Position numbers and translations under genes: made by a program. The notes below the pieces were generated by a model, which was given only the letters and a program-made list of their open reading frames with translations, did not search any database and was not told the origin of the DNA. A stretch of DNA of 64,000 nucleotides from Flavobacterium indicum GPTSA100-9 = DSM 17447 (GTDB lineage: Bacteria; Bacteroidota; Bacteroidia; Flavobacteriales; Flavobacteriaceae), in the NCBI RefSeq assembly GCF_000455605.1, contig NC_017025.1:2728001-2792000 (forward strand). The letters run 5' to 3'. Below are positions 8,578-18,506 of the stretch, piece by piece. Each line of letters opens with the position of its first letter. The first letter of the stretch is position 1.

Positions 8578-9168
8578 CTATCTGTAAAGCGAATGTAATT
8601 TAGTTAAATACTTACCTACTACATCAAACTCTAAATTAACTACGGTTCCAATCTTAATATTTTTAAAATTTGTATTTTCAAAAGTATATGGAATAATTGC
8701 TACAGAAAAAGTATTAATTCCAGAATCCACTACTGTTAAACTCGTACCATTCACAGTAACAGAACCTTTCTCAATAGTGATATTATTTAAACTTTTATCA
8801 TATTCAAAAGTAAAAACCCAACTCCCATTTTGATCCTCTTTCTTTATACAAACTGCAGTTTGATCAACATGACCTTGCACAATATGACCATCTAAACGAT
8901 CCCCTAATTTCATTGCTCTTTCTAAATTCAACTCATCGCCTACTTTCCAATCTCCTAATGAAGTTTTATCAATTGTTTCTTTAATAGCTGTTACAACATG
9001 TGAATTTTCATCACACTTAACAACTGTTAAACAAACACCATTATGAGCAACACTTTGATCAATTTTCAATTCTCTTGACAAGGAAGACGCAACAGTAAGA
9101 TGTATATTTTCATCTTCTTTTATCACTTCTTTTACGATTCCTAACGATTCTATAATTCCTGTAAACAT
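8578..9168 (-). CDS. ribE: Riboflavin synthase
   Basis: Makes riboflavin from two molecules of 6,7-dimethyl-8-ribityllumazine. 196 residues from MFTGIIESLG, the universal N-terminus of the family. A reading three codons longer (MLV) is possible, but MFTGI is the conserved start. Two homologous lumazine-binding halves are visible: residues ~1-95 with SVAHNGVCLTVV and ~96-196 with GSVTVNGTSLTVV. GHIVQGHVD joins them. The gene is alone and divergent from pdxA. Confidence 0.95.
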   Translation of the reverse strand: MFTGIIESLGIVKEVIKEDENIHLTVASSLSRELKIDQSVAHNGVCLTVVKCDENSHVVTAIKETIDKTSLGDWKVGDELNLERAMKLGDRLDGHIVQGHVDQTAVCIKKEDQNGSWVFTFEYDKSLNNITIEKGSVTVNGTSLTVVDSGINTFSVAIIPYTFENTNFKNIKIGTVVNLEFDVVGKYLTKLHSLYR

Positions 9169-9215
9169 AACTAGCAATATTTTTTATAAATTTGCATCAA
9201 AATTAAAAAAATAAA

Positions 9216-10265
9216 ATGGTAAAACATTCTGAAAATATAATTGTTGGCGTTTCTATTGGAGACATGAACGGAATTGGTCCAGAAGTAATATTAAAAACCT
9301 TCGAAGATACAAGAATGTTAGAAACCTGTACTCCAGTAATTTTTGCTAATGCAAAGATTGTTTCATTCTTAAAAAAAACATACCAACTTAATGCAAACAT
9401 TAATGGTATAGACAAAATAGAGCAATTAGTTCAAGGGAAAATCAATGTATTAAATGTTTGGAAAGAAGGAGTAAATTTAGATTACGGCAAACTAGATGAC
9501 AATGTTGGAAAATACGCTATCAAATCTTTTCAAGCAGCTACTAAAGCATTAAAAGAAGGGAAAGTTGATGTCTTAGTAACAGCCCCAATTAACAAATACA
9601 ACATTCAGTCTGAAGAATATACTTTTGCAGGTCATACAGATTATTTAAACGAACAATTAGAAGGAAATGCATTAATGTTTATGATACATGAAGACATTAA
9701 AGTAGGGTTGATAACCGATCATGTTCCATTAAATGAAGTAAATAAATACATTACTAAAGAATTAATTGAAAAGAAAATTGCAACAATAAACCAAACCTTA
9801 ATTTCGGACTTCAGAATAAATAAACCAAGAATTGCAGTTTTGGGAATTAATCCACATTGTGGAGATAATGGTGTAATTGGCAACGAAGACACGACCGTTG
9901 TAAAACCAACTTTAGAAAGTTTATTCAAAAAAGGAATTCAAGTTTTTGGTCCATTTGCAGCCGATAGTTTTTTCGGAAGTGGTCAACATTGTAAATATGA
10001 CGCTATAGTAGCCATGTATCACGACCAAGGTTTAATACCTTTTAAAACCCTATCTTTTGGAGAAGGAGTCAACTACACTGGTGGTTTAAATAAAATAAGA
10101 ACCTCACCAGATCACGGCACAGGATACGACATAGCAGGCAAAAATATAGCTAATGAAAATTCATTTAGAGAAGCTGTATTTAGTGCTATAGATATTTTTA
10201 AGAATAGAATAGAATATAATGAACTAACTAACAATCCATTAAAAATTAGTTCAAATAAAGAATAA
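9216..10265 (+). CDS. pdxA: 4-hydroxythreonine-4-phosphate dehydrogenase
   Basis: NAD-dependent oxidation of 4-phosphohydroxy-L-threonine in the DXP-dependent branch of pyridoxal phosphate synthesis. 349 residues. Recognised by GVSIGDMNGIGPEV at the start, VLVTAPINKYNIQ, the metal and substrate histidine in FAGHTDYL, GINPHCGDNG, and near the end YDAIVAMYHDQGLIPFK and TSPDHGTGYDIAG. A TAAATTTG -7 box is at 9187-9194. It precedes yceD-rpmF, which have their own promoter. Confidence 0.95.
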   Translation: MVKHSENIIVGVSIGDMNGIGPEVILKTFEDTRMLETCTPVIFANAKIVSFLKKTYQLNANINGIDKIEQLVQGKINVLNVWKEGVNLDYGKLDDNVGKYAIKSFQAATKALKEGKVDVLVTAPINKYNIQSEEYTFAGHTDYLNEQLEGNALMFMIHEDIKVGLITDHVPLNEVNKYITKELIEKKIATINQTLISDFRINKPRIAVLGINPHCGDNGVIGNEDTTVVKPTLESLFKKGIQVFGPFAADSFFGSGQHCKYDAIVAMYHDQGLIPFKTLSFGEGVNYTGGLNKIRTSPDHGTGYDIAGKNIANENSFREAVFSAIDIFKNRIEYNELTNNPLKISSNKE

Positions 10266-10308
10266 ATAAAAAAAAGTACACAAAATTATTGTATTTCCAA
10301 TATTTTTG

Positions 10309-10316
10309 TATCTTTG
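10309..10316 (+). promoter_or_regulatory. -7 promoter box for yceD-rpmF
   Basis: TATCTTTG matches TAnnTTTG, with a TTATTG -33 element ending at 10291, 17 bases upstream. It separates the yceD-rpmF transcript from pdxA. Confidence 0.55.
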
Positions 10317-10347
10317 CACACCTTAAAAGAAGGGTAAAGCTGTTGTT

Positions 10348-10893
10348 ATGGACAATTTAAAAGAATTTTTAATTCAATTTTCTGGATTAAAATTAGGTAA
10401 ACACCAGTTTGAGTTTCTTATAAACAATACGTTCTTTAAAAATTTTGATTTCGAAGAATTTAATGATTCGAATATCAAAGTAAAATTACAGTTAGAGAAA
10501 AAGAGCACCATGCTTGAATTAAACTTCTCACACAATGGTACTGTTAATGTTCCTTGTGATTTAACAAATGAAGATTTTGATTTACCTACGAAAGGGAAAT
10601 TAAAATTAATTGTAAAATTTGGAGATGAGTTTAATGACGAAAATGAGGATTACATTGTAGTGCCTCACGGAGAATTTCAAGTAAATGTTGCTCAATATGT
10701 TTATGAAATGATTGTATTGTCAATTCCTGCAAAAAGAATACATCCTGGCGTAAAAGATGGGAGTTTACAATCAGAAGCATTACATAATTTAGAAAAATTT
10801 TCTCCAACAGAGAAAAAAGAAAAAGAAACTGAAGAAATTGACCCAAGATGGGAAAGTTTGAAAAAACTATTAACGGATAAAAATAAAAAATAG
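10348..10893 (+). CDS. yceD: YceD/DUF177 family protein
   Basis: 181 residues. DUF177 proteins are almost always encoded directly upstream of ribosomal protein L32 and have been tied to rRNA processing or ribosome assembly. The gene stops 6 bases before rpmF, the classical order. Residues ~85-130 (EFNDENEDYIVVPHGEFQVNVAQYVYE) resemble the acidic part of the family; the conserved Cys is represented by VPCDLTNEDFDLP near residue 70. The C-terminus ends in DPRWESLKKLL, the standard end of DUF177 proteins. Confidence 0.88.
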   Translation: MDNLKEFLIQFSGLKLGKHQFEFLINNTFFKNFDFEEFNDSNIKVKLQLEKKSTMLELNFSHNGTVNVPCDLTNEDFDLPTKGKLKLIVKFGDEFNDENEDYIVVPHGEFQVNVAQYVYEMIVLSIPAKRIHPGVKDGSLQSEALHNLEKFSPTEKKEKETEEIDPRWESLKKLLTDKNKK

Positions 10894-10899
10894 AATAAA

Positions 10900-11094
10900 A
10901 TGGCACATCCTAAACGTAGACAGTCGAAGACTAGAAGAGATAAAAGAAGAACGCACTACAAAGCATCAGTTCCTCAAATTGCTACATGTGCAGTAACAGG
11001 TGAAGCTCACTTATATCACAGAGCTTACTGGCACGAAGGTAAAATGTATTACAGAGGTCAAGTTGTAATTGACAAAACTGAAGCCGTAGCATAA
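10900..11094 (+). CDS. rpmF: 50S ribosomal protein L32
   Basis: 64 residues beginning [20 protein letters not shown], the basic N-terminus of L32. The next part ([15 protein letters not shown]) has one Cys where many L32 proteins have CxxC, so this is a form without the full zinc knuckle. It is followed by a strong terminator. Confidence 0.97.
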   Translation: MAHPKRRQSKTRRDKRRTHYKASVPQIATCAVTGEAHLYHRAYWHEGKMYYRGQVVIDKTEAVA

Positions 11095-11113
11095 TTTCTT
11101 AGAAAATAATGAG

Positions 11114-11140
11114 AAACTCTCACACTGTGGGAGTTTTTTT
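11114..11140 (+). terminator. Terminator after rpmF
   Basis: Stem AAACTCTCAC / GTGGGAGTTT (one T-G pair, 3-base loop) followed by seven or more T. It separates rpmF from fabH. Confidence 0.8.
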
Positions 11141-11242
11141 ATTTAACAACCAATTATCTCTATTATTTGATGTGTATTACGGAATTTTTTTGTAATTTTC
11201 CGCACTTTATGCATCATTTTTTTTGCAAAGAAAATTATTTTT

Positions 11243-12244
11243 ATGAATAAAATTACTGCCGCAATAACAGCTGTTGGTTCATATGTACCTGATTATGTGC
11301 TTTCTAATCAAGTTTTAGAAACATTGGTAGACACAAATGACGAGTGGATTACAACTAGAACTGGAATTAAAGAAAGAAGACTACTTAAAGAAGAAGGTAA
11401 AGGTACCTCATACCTTGCCATTAAAGCAGCACAAAACTTACTTGAAAAAGCAAATTTAGACCCTAAAGAAATAGATTTAGTTATAATGGCAACTGCCACT
11501 CCAGATATGCCTGTAGCATCAACAGGAGTATATGTTGCAACTCAAATCGGAGCTACTAATGCTTTTGCTTTTGACTTACAAGCGGCATGTTCAAGTTTCT
11601 TATATGGAATTTCAACTGCTTCAGCATACATAGAATCTGGAAGATACAAAAAAGTATTGTTAATAGGAGCTGATAAAATGTCTTCTATTATAGATTATAC
11701 TGACCGAGCCACTTGTATTATTTTTGGCGATGGAGGCGGCGCTGTTTTATTTGAACCTAATACTGAAGGCTTAGGAGTTCAAGATGAAATTTTAAGAAGT
11801 GATGGTATTGGAAGAGAATTTTTAAAAATAGAAGCGGGTGGTTCAATTTTACCTCCAAGCGAAGAAACAGTCAAAAATAAACAACACTTTGTATTCCAAG
11901 ATGGAAAAACAGTATTTAAATATGCTGTTTCAGGAATGGCAGATGTTAGTGAAAAAATCATGGAACGCAATAATTTATCTCATGATGATATTAATTGGTT
12001 AGTTGCACATCAAGCAAACAAACGCATTATTGATGCAACTGCCAGCAGAATGGGATTAAGCGAAGAAAAAGTATTAGTGAATATTCACCGATACGGAAAT
12101 ACAACTTCGGCAACATTGCCTCTTTTGTTATCTGATTTTGAAAATCAATTAAAAAAAGGAGATAATATCATATTCGCCGCTTTTGGTGGTGGATTTACTT
12201 GGGGGGCAATTTATTTAAAATGGGCTTATAATAAACAAAATTAA
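11243..12244 (+). CDS. fabH: 3-oxoacyl-[ACP] synthase III
   Basis: Condenses an acyl-CoA primer with malonyl-ACP to start fatty-acid synthesis; in flavobacteria the primers are often branched. 333 residues. The catalytic triad is visible: Cys116 in LQAACSSFLYG, His in VAHQANKRIID, and Asn in NIHRYGNTTSATLP. The N-terminus (DTNDEWITTRTGI) is typical of KAS III. Between rpmF and accB, this is the conserved Bacteroidota order. It is probably transcribed with accB-accC. Confidence 0.96.
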   Translation: MNKITAAITAVGSYVPDYVLSNQVLETLVDTNDEWITTRTGIKERRLLKEEGKGTSYLAIKAAQNLLEKANLDPKEIDLVIMATATPDMPVASTGVYVATQIGATNAFAFDLQAACSSFLYGISTASAYIESGRYKKVLLIGADKMSSIIDYTDRATCIIFGDGGGAVLFEPNTEGLGVQDEILRSDGIGREFLKIEAGGSILPPSEETVKNKQHFVFQDGKTVFKYAVSGMADVSEKIMERNNLSHDDINWLVAHQANKRIIDATASRMGLSEEKVLVNIHRYGNTTSATLPLLLSDFENQLKKGDNIIFAAFGGGFTWGAIYLKWAYNKQN

Positions 12245-12272
12245 CAATCAAACTAAACCAATTATCAACATT

Positions 12273-12761
12273 ATGGATATTAGAGAAATTCAAAACCTAA
12301 TTAAATTCGTAGCAAAATCTGGTGCTACAGAAGTAAAATTGGAAATGGATGATTTTAAAATCACTATTAAAACAACTCCAGAAGGAACAGAATCGACTTA
12401 TGTTCAACATATTCCTGTTGCACAACCCGTTCAACAAATGGTAGCTGCTCCTGCAATTGCTGCTCCTGTAGCTGCATCAACTCCTGCTGCACCTGCAAAT
12501 GATGCTGAGGACACTTCAAAGTACATTACGATTAAATCTCCAATGATTGGAACTTTATATAGAAAACCTGCTCCAGACAAAGCACCGTTTGTAGAAGTTG
12601 GAAGTACAATTTCTAAAGGAGATGTAGTTTGTGTGGTAGAAGCTATGAAGTTATTCAACGAGATTGAAGCTGAAGTTTCAGGAAAAATTGTAAAAGTTTT
12701 AGTGGATGATTCATCACCAGTAGAATTTGACCAACCATTATTCTTAGTTGATCCATCATAA
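12273..12761 (+). CDS. accB: Biotin carboxyl carrier protein of acetyl-CoA carboxylase
   Basis: Carries the carboxylated biotin between the AccC and AccA/D halves of acetyl-CoA carboxylase. 162 residues: an N-terminal dimerisation part (MDIREIQNLIKFVAKSG), an Ala/Pro linker at residues ~50-75, and a C-terminal biotinyl domain. The biotin attachment lysine is Lys126 in VVEAMKLFNEIE. It starts 28 bases after fabH and is followed by accC after an 84-base spacer. Confidence 0.96.
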   Translation: MDIREIQNLIKFVAKSGATEVKLEMDDFKITIKTTPEGTESTYVQHIPVAQPVQQMVAAPAIAAPVAASTPAAPANDAEDTSKYITIKSPMIGTLYRKPAPDKAPFVEVGSTISKGDVVCVVEAMKLFNEIEAEVSGKIVKVLVDDSSPVEFDQPLFLVDPS

Positions 12762-12843
12762 ATAAGTTAGAAATTAGAAATTTGAAGTGATACATCTTCA
12801 AAATTGTCTAATTGACACATTGTCTAATTATCTAATTAAATTA
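12762..12843 (+). repeat. Low-complexity repeat-like spacer between accB and accC
   Basis: The spacer contains near-repeats (TTAGAAATTAGAAATTTGAAG, then TTGTCTAATTGACACATTG followed by TCTAATTATCTAATT). The unit TCTAATT occurs three times. No ORF, promoter box or terminator is evident. It may be a degenerate intergenic repeat of the type seen in flavobacteria; I cannot test its copy number. Confidence 0.45.
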
Positions 12844-12845
12844 TT

Positions 12846-14195
12846 ATGTTTAAAAAAATATTAATTGCCAATAGAGGTGAGATCGCATTACGTGTGATTA
12901 GAACTTGTAGAGAAATGGGAATCAAAACGGTTGCTGTTTACTCTACGGCAGATGCTGAAAGCTTACACGTAAAATTTGCTGATGAAGCGGTTTGCATTGG
13001 ACCTGCGCCAAGTAATCTTTCCTATTTAAAAATGTCTAACATCATTGCTGCAGCAGAAATTACAAATGCTGATGCTATTCACCCAGGATATGGATTTTTA
13101 TCTGAAAACGCTAAGTTTTCAAAAATCTGTCAAGAGCATGGCATTAAATTTATTGGTGCTTCTCCAGAAATGATTGAAAAAATGGGAGATAAAGCTACAG
13201 CTAAAGCAACTATGAAAGCTGCAGGTGTTCCTTGTGTTCCAGGTTCTGACGGCATTTTAGCTTCATTAGAAGAAGCGAAAGAAATTGCGAAAGAAATTGG
13301 CTACCCAGTAATGATGAAAGCTACTGCTGGTGGTGGTGGAAAAGGAATGCGTGCTATTTGGAAAGAAGAAGAATTAGATAAAGCTTGGGAAAGTGCACGT
13401 CAAGAAGCAGCTGCTGCTTTTGGTAATGACGGTATGTACATGGAAAAATTGATTGAAGAACCTCGTCACATTGAAATTCAAGTAGTAGGGGATTCATTTG
13501 GAAAAGCATGTCACTTATCTGAAAGAGATTGTTCTGTTCAACGTCGTCACCAAAAATTAACTGAAGAAACCCCTTCTCCATTCATGACTGATGAATTAAG
13601 AGAAAAAATGGGTGAAGCAGCAGTAAAAGCAGCAGAATACATCAGCTATGAAGGTGCCGGTACAGTTGAATTCTTAGTTGACAAACACAGAAATTTCTAC
13701 TTCATGGAAATGAACACACGTATCCAAGTAGAACATCCAATTACAGAACAAGTTATTGATTACGATTTAATTCGTGAACAAATATTAGTTGCTGCCGGAG
13801 TGCCAATCTCTGGTAAAAACTACTATCCACAATTACATTCAATTGAATGTCGTATTAATGCTGAAGATCCTTATAATGACTTCAGACCTTCACCTGGAAA
13901 AATTACGGTATTGCATTCTCCAGGCGGACATGGTGTTCGTTTAGACACTCACGTGTATGCCGGATATACCATTCCACCAAATTATGATTCAATGATTGCT
14001 AAATTAATTACTACTGCTCAAACAAGAGAAGAAGCAATTAATAAAATGAAACGTGCTTTAGATGAATTCGTAATTGAAGGTATTAAAACAACTATTCCTT
14101 TCCATAGACAGTTAATGGATCACCCTGATTATGTAGCAGGAAACTATACTACAAAATTCATGGAATCTTGGGTTATGGAAGATCCAAATGAATAA
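12846..14195 (+). CDS. accC: Biotin carboxylase subunit of acetyl-CoA carboxylase
   Basis: ATP-dependent carboxylation of biotin on AccB. 449 residues, full length. It starts with [19 protein letters not shown]; the ATP-grasp glycine loop is [13 protein letters not shown], followed by the catalytic segment [12 protein letters not shown] and [12 protein letters not shown]. The metal-binding Glu and active-site Arg are in [22 protein letters not shown] lies near the C-terminal domain. It ends the fabH-accB-accC operon, with a terminator 2 bases downstream. Confidence 0.97.
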   Translation: MFKKILIANRGEIALRVIRTCREMGIKTVAVYSTADAESLHVKFADEAVCIGPAPSNLSYLKMSNIIAAAEITNADAIHPGYGFLSENAKFSKICQEHGIKFIGASPEMIEKMGDKATAKATMKAAGVPCVPGSDGILASLEEAKEIAKEIGYPVMMKATAGGGGKGMRAIWKEEELDKAWESARQEAAAAFGNDGMYMEKLIEEPRHIEIQVVGDSFGKACHLSERDCSVQRRHQKLTEETPSPFMTDELREKMGEAAVKAAEYISYEGAGTVEFLVDKHRNFYFMEMNTRIQVEHPITEQVIDYDLIREQILVAAGVPISGKNYYPQLHSIECRINAEDPYNDFRPSPGKITVLHSPGGHGVRLDTHVYAGYTIPPNYDSMIAKLITTAQTREEAINKMKRALDEFVIEGIKTTIPFHRQLMDHPDYVAGNYTTKFMESWVMEDPNE

Positions 14196-14196
14196 T

Positions 14197-14228
14197 AAAA
14201 AAGGCTAATCGATTGATTAGCCTTTTTT
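14197..14228. terminator. Bidirectional terminator after accC
   Basis: 14-bp stem (AAAAAAGGCTAATC / GATTAGCCTTTTTT), 4-base loop, between accC (+) and the minus-strand gene ending at 14237. Confidence 0.85.
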
Positions 14229-14236
14229 ATTTATAC

Positions 14237-14893
14237 TTATTTTTTGATATCCTTAATGACTTTAAAAGCAACATCGATTTGATTTTCATCAACTATTATT
14301 GTAAACTCATTCGTAGTTGAAATTACTTCATAAATTATGATTCCTTCCCATGCTAATGATTGAAAAATATAATAGTATACTCCCGGAGTGGATACGTTAT
14401 CTTGAGGTAATTTTATAGTAATTGAAGATAAATTCTCGCGCTTATTTAATAATTTTTCCGTTTTTAAAGCATTCTCTACTAATTCATTTACAGATGAACT
14501 GGCCACGATATTTGTTTCATTAACTCCTCTCGATGAAGTATAAAAAACATCTTTTAGTTTATTAATTTCAGATATCAATTTAGCTTGATTATCTAATAAG
14601 GTTTGAGAAGTTGTATACGTATAATCTGTTAAAGAAGAACGAACCGTAATTTCACCTATATTTTGCAACACTTTAGTTACTTTATGACTAATTTTAAAAT
14701 CTAATTCTTCCGAAATTCTTTTTAATGCCATTACAACGGCACCTTGTTTAATATCTTTTCCTAAGTGAAGTTCAATTTCTGGCATAATTAATCTTGCCAA
14801 TGAAGTTAAATTTATAATTCCCTCAGATAAAGAACTTAATAAAAATGGTTTAGTTTTTAAATATTGTTCAACTACAGATGCTACAGTTTTCAT
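14237..14893 (-). CDS. Hypothetical protein with a C-terminal ACT-like domain
   Basis: 218 residues with no signal peptide. The C-terminal ~75 residues (SITIKLPQDNVSTPGVYYYIF, then WEGIIIYEVISTTNEFTIIVDENQIDVAFKVIKDI) show the beta-alpha-beta-beta-alpha-beta pattern of ACT domains; the last part closely resembles the regulatory ACT domain of aspartokinases. The N-terminal ~100 residues (helical, LTSLARLIMPEIELHLGKDIKQGAVVMALKRI) resemble a small winged-helix or DNA-binding-like fold. No kinase domain is present, so this is a stand-alone ligand sensor rather than an enzyme. Function not known. Confidence 0.7.
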   Translation of the reverse strand: MKTVASVVEQYLKTKPFLLSSLSEGIINLTSLARLIMPEIELHLGKDIKQGAVVMALKRISEELDFKISHKVTKVLQNIGEITVRSSLTDYTYTTSQTLLDNQAKLISEINKLKDVFYTSSRGVNETNIVASSSVNELVENALKTEKLLNKRENLSSITIKLPQDNVSTPGVYYYIFQSLAWEGIIIYEVISTTNEFTIIVDENQIDVAFKVIKDIKK

Positions 14894-14981
14894 TGCAATA
14901 AATTTTTTTGTGTGTGTTTGTTTTTACAAACATATTTAAATTGTTACAAATATAACTTAATGTTTTAATTTTTAACACATG

Positions 14982-15344
14982 TTAATAGAAATAATAGAAT
15001 GCATCTGTTAAAAATTCGATTTTTATTTGATTATTTTGGATTAAAACTGATATTATATCAAAACGAATATCTAAATCCAAATTTTTAACAGTAACGTATT
15101 CATTAACAGCCTTTACCAAAAGTTTAATTTTCTTAGGATTTACAAAATCTTGCGGATTACCAAAATCAGCACTTGTACGTGTTTTTACCTCGATTATTGC
15201 TAAAGTTTCGTCTTTTTTTGCAATAATATCAATTTCAGCTTTATCGTAAGTCCAATTTAAATCTAAAATTTCATACCCTAACCCTTTCAAATATTTTACT
15301 GCTTCTTCTTCACCTAATTTACCTAAATCATTATGTTGTGCCAT
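14982..15344 (-). CDS. yraN: YraN/UPF0102 family nuclease-fold protein
   Basis: 120 residues, typical length. The restriction-endonuclease-like core is visible: LGKLGEEEAVKYLKGLGYEILDLNW, then DIIAKKDETLAIIEVKTR (the D...ExK motif). Family members resemble Holliday-junction resolvases but their role is unsettled. It starts 9 bases after the LD-carboxypeptidase stop direction-wise, so they may share a transcript. Confidence 0.9.
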   Translation of the reverse strand: MAQHNDLGKLGEEEAVKYLKGLGYEILDLNWTYDKAEIDIIAKKDETLAIIEVKTRTSADFGNPQDFVNPKKIKLLVKAVNEYVTVKNLDLDIRFDIISVLIQNNQIKIEFLTDAFYYFY

Positions 15345-15353
15345 ACTATTTTA

Positions 15354-16307
15354 CTATTTAAAATTCAATAGTATTTCTTTCTCATTCACTTCAAAATCAA
15401 CTTGCTTACCTAAAACAAGTGATCTATTATCTTTTTGGTGACCCGCAGGAAATTCAAAAGCTATGGGAATGTGGTACTCTTTGGCAATAGCCGTAATAAT
15501 AGCCACCTCATTTTGACCAAATGGTATTTCATTATCATGCATATCCGTCATACTTCCAACAATAATACCTTTGACTTCATTAAAATATCCATTTCGTTTT
15601 AAATTATACATCATTCTGTCGATATGATATAAATATTCATCTAAATCTTCAATAAACAAAATTTTATTTTTAGTGTTTATTGATGACGGTGAACCTAATA
15701 AACTGTATAAGATTGAAAGATTCCCCCCAACAATTTCTCCACTGGCTTTTCCTTTAATATCAATTGACTTAGAAGGAACTTGATAGACCAATTTATTTCC
15801 AAAAATAGCGTCATGAAACGTTTGCTTCACATGTTCTGGTGCTTTGGGAACAGTAAAAGGCATGATACTATGAATCGTAGCAACTCCTAACGTATGAATA
15901 TGACTATGCAACACCGTAACATCACTAAAACCCATAATCCATTTTGGATTTTTTTTGAACTTTGAAAAATCGATTAAATCGATAATGCGTACTGTTCCAT
16001 AACCCCCTCTAGCACACCAAATTGCTTTAATATTATCGTTATCCAATTGTTCCTGAAAATCAGCAGCACGTTCTTGGTCTGTTCCACCTAATTGACAGCT
16101 ATCTAAACCTATAGTCTTTCCAAGTTTAACTTTTAAACCCCAAGATTCGAGTAATTCGATGGCGGGTTTTGCATCTTCAGGAAAAAATTTTCGTGCTGTA
16201 CAAACTATGGCTACTGTATCGCCTTTTTTAAGGTAAGGAGGTATCTTCATCTTTTGAGAATGAATAAAATTTGAAATTAATAGTAAAATAAAAATAAATC
16301 TAAACAT
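15354..16307 (-). CDS. LD-carboxypeptidase (peptidase S66) with a signal peptide
   Basis: Peptidase S66 enzymes remove the terminal D-amino acid from murein tetrapeptides during peptidoglycan recycling; the microcin C immunity protein MccF is also in this family. 317 residues. The nucleophile serine region is WCARGGYGTVRIID and MGFSDVTVLH, followed by the Glu/His residues in LFIEDLDEYLYHIDRM and FPAGHQKDNRSL. Unusually for a recycling enzyme the reading starts with a possible signal peptide (MFRFIFILLLISNFIHSQ); an internal Met at residue 20 (MKIPPYLKKGD) would give a cytoplasmic form. Both starts are possible. Confidence 0.88.
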   Translation of the reverse strand: MFRFIFILLLISNFIHSQKMKIPPYLKKGDTVAIVCTARKFFPEDAKPAIELLESWGLKVKLGKTIGLDSCQLGGTDQERAADFQEQLDNDNIKAIWCARGGYGTVRIIDLIDFSKFKKNPKWIMGFSDVTVLHSHIHTLGVATIHSIMPFTVPKAPEHVKQTFHDAIFGNKLVYQVPSKSIDIKGKASGEIVGGNLSILYSLLGSPSSINTKNKILFIEDLDEYLYHIDRMMYNLKRNGYFNEVKGIIVGSMTDMHDNEIPFGQNEVAIITAIAKEYHIPIAFEFPAGHQKDNRSLVLGKQVDFEVNEKEILLNFK

Positions 16308-16401
16308 CAGACCCTATTTATCTAACCAAAAATAATCAAATTCTCCTTAAAAATTATTCTATTACTTCCTAAAATCCTATTTTTGCATAAAATTTACAGT
16401 A

Positions 16402-18459
16402 ATGACTCAAAATCCAAAAAGATATACAATTACAGCTGCACTACCCTACACTAATGGCCCAATTCATATTGGTCATTTAGCTGGAGTTTATGTGCCTTCA
16501 GATATTTATGCACGATATTTACGCTTACAAGGAAAAGATGTTGCTTTTATTTGTGGAAGTGATGAACATGGTGTTGCCATTTCAATGAAAGCGCGTAAAG
16601 AAGGAATTACACCTCAGGAAGTAATTGACAAATACGACGGAATTATTCGTCAATCGTTTAAAGATTTTGGGATATCTTTTGATAATTATTCCAGAACTTC
16701 TGCAAAAATTCATCATGACACTGCCTCTGAATTCTTTAAAAAATTATATGATGCGGGTAAATTTATTGAAGAAACTACAGAACAATTATACGACGAACAA
16801 GCCAATCAATTTTTAGCCGATCGATTTGTAACTGGAACTTGTCCTAAGTGTGGAAATGAAGAAGCTTATGGAGACCAATGTGAAAAATGTGGAACTTCAT
16901 TGAACGCGACCGACTTAATTAATCCAAAATCAACCATAACAGGCTCTAAACCTGTCCTTAAATCTACTAAGCATTGGTTTTTACCTTTAAATGAATACGA
17001 TGCCTTTTTGAGAGAATGGGTGTTAGAAGGACATAAAAACGACTGGAAACCAAATGTATATGGTCAAGTAAAATCATGGGTTGAAGGCGGATTAGAACCA
17101 AGAGCGGTAACACGTGATTTAGATTGGGGAATTGATGTCCCTGTTGCGGGTGCAGAAGGAAAAAAATTATATGTTTGGTTTGATGCTCCTATAGGTTATA
17201 TTTCATCAACCAAAGAATGGGCGGCACGTGAAGGAAAAGATTGGGAACCGTATTGGAAAGACGCCGACACCAAACTAGTTCATTTTATTGGTAAAGATAA
17301 CATTGTGTTCCATTGTGTCATTTTCCCAGCTATGTTAAAAGCTGAAGGAAGTTATATTTTACCTGACAATGTTCCTGCAAATGAATTCTTAAATTTAGAA
17401 GGAAACAAGTTGTCTACTTCAAAAAATTGGGCGGTTTGGTTACATGAATATTTACAGGATTTCCCTGAAAAACAAGATGCTTTGCGTTATGCTTTAACAG
17501 CAAATGCCCCTGAAACAAAAGATAACGACTTCACTTGGAAAGATTTTCAAGCGAGAAACAATAATGAATTAGCTGCCATTTTTGGTAATTTTATCAATCG
17601 TGTGGTGGTTTTAACCAATAAATATTACGAAGGTGTTGTTCCTACGCCAAATGAATTTACGGAAGTTGACGAACAAACATTGGCTGAGTTAAAAGCCTAT
17701 CCAGCAGTAATTGCTTCTTCGATTGAACGTTACCGTTTTAGAGAAGCATTAGGAGAATTAATGAATGTAGCGCGTTTAGGTAACAAATATTTAGCTGATG
17801 AAGAACCATGGAAAATGGTGAAAGAAAATCCGGAACGTGTAAAAACACAAATGTATGTAGCGCTTCAAATTGCTTCTGCATTAGCCATCTTAGCGGAACC
17901 GTTTTTACCGTTCACTTCTGCTAAATTGACTAAGATTTTAAACATCGAATTAAACAATTGGAATTTAGATTTCAGTCAATGGAATGTAACAAAACCAGGA
18001 CATCAAATTGGGCAAGCAGAAATATTGTTTGCACAGATTGAAGATACTGAGATTCAAAAACAATTAGACAAACTAGAAGCATCTAAACAAGCCAATAAAA
18101 TTGCCAATATGAAAGCTGAACCCGCAAAAGAAACCATCACATTTGAAGACTTTGCTAAAGTAGATTTACGCATTGGAACCATTATTGAAGCAGAAAAAAT
18201 GCCAAAAGCAAATAAACTTTTAGTTTTAAAAGTAGATACAGGTATTGATGTAAGAACGATTGTTTCGGGAATAGCCGAACATTTTACTCCTGAAGAAGTA
18301 ATTGGTAAAAAAGTAACTGTGTTAGTAAACTTAGCGCCTAGAGCACTTCGAGGTGTAGAAAGCGAAGGTATGTTATTACTAACCAATACACCAGAGGGCA
18401 AATTGGTTTTTGTAAATCCGGATGCGGATGGTGTGAGTAATGGTGCTATTATAGGATAA
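16402..18459 (+). CDS. metG: Methionyl-tRNA synthetase
   Basis: Charges tRNA-Met. 685 residues, the long form. The HIGH motif is in [12 protein letters not shown] near residue 20. The zinc knuckle has four Cys (CPKCG...CEKCG) near residues 145-165. The KMSKS signature appears as KLSTS near residue 335. The C-terminal ~110 residues ([18 protein letters not shown]...) form the Trbp111-like tRNA-binding dimer domain. A TATTTTTG promoter box is at 16378-16385. Confidence 0.97.
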   Translation: MTQNPKRYTITAALPYTNGPIHIGHLAGVYVPSDIYARYLRLQGKDVAFICGSDEHGVAISMKARKEGITPQEVIDKYDGIIRQSFKDFGISFDNYSRTSAKIHHDTASEFFKKLYDAGKFIEETTEQLYDEQANQFLADRFVTGTCPKCGNEEAYGDQCEKCGTSLNATDLINPKSTITGSKPVLKSTKHWFLPLNEYDAFLREWVLEGHKNDWKPNVYGQVKSWVEGGLEPRAVTRDLDWGIDVPVAGAEGKKLYVWFDAPIGYISSTKEWAAREGKDWEPYWKDADTKLVHFIGKDNIVFHCVIFPAMLKAEGSYILPDNVPANEFLNLEGNKLSTSKNWAVWLHEYLQDFPEKQDALRYALTANAPETKDNDFTWKDFQARNNNELAAIFGNFINRVVVLTNKYYEGVVPTPNEFTEVDEQTLAELKAYPAVIASSIERYRFREALGELMNVARLGNKYLADEEPWKMVKENPERVKTQMYVALQIASALAILAEPFLPFTSAKLTKILNIELNNWNLDFSQWNVTKPGHQIGQAEILFAQIEDTEIQKQLDKLEASKQANKIANMKAEPAKETITFEDFAKVDLRIGTIIEAEKMPKANKLLVLKVDTGIDVRTIVSGIAEHFTPEEVIGKKVTVLVNLAPRALRGVESEGMLLLTNTPEGKLVFVNPDADGVSNGAIIG

Positions 18460-18468
18460 TCCAAAAAT

Positions 18469-18497
18469 ACCCTCGAGCAATCGGGGGTTCTTTTTTT
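18469..18497 (+). terminator. Terminator after metG
   Basis: Stem ACCCTCGA / TCGGGGGT (one T-G pair) with loop GCAA, followed by seven T. It lies directly before the HAD hydrolase gene at 18507. Confidence 0.75.
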
Positions 18498-18506
18498 ACA
18501 TAAAAT

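Noticed and set aside
12762..12843. CRISPR-like array between accB and accC
   Set aside because: Repeats are short and degenerate, there are no regular spacers and no cas genes.
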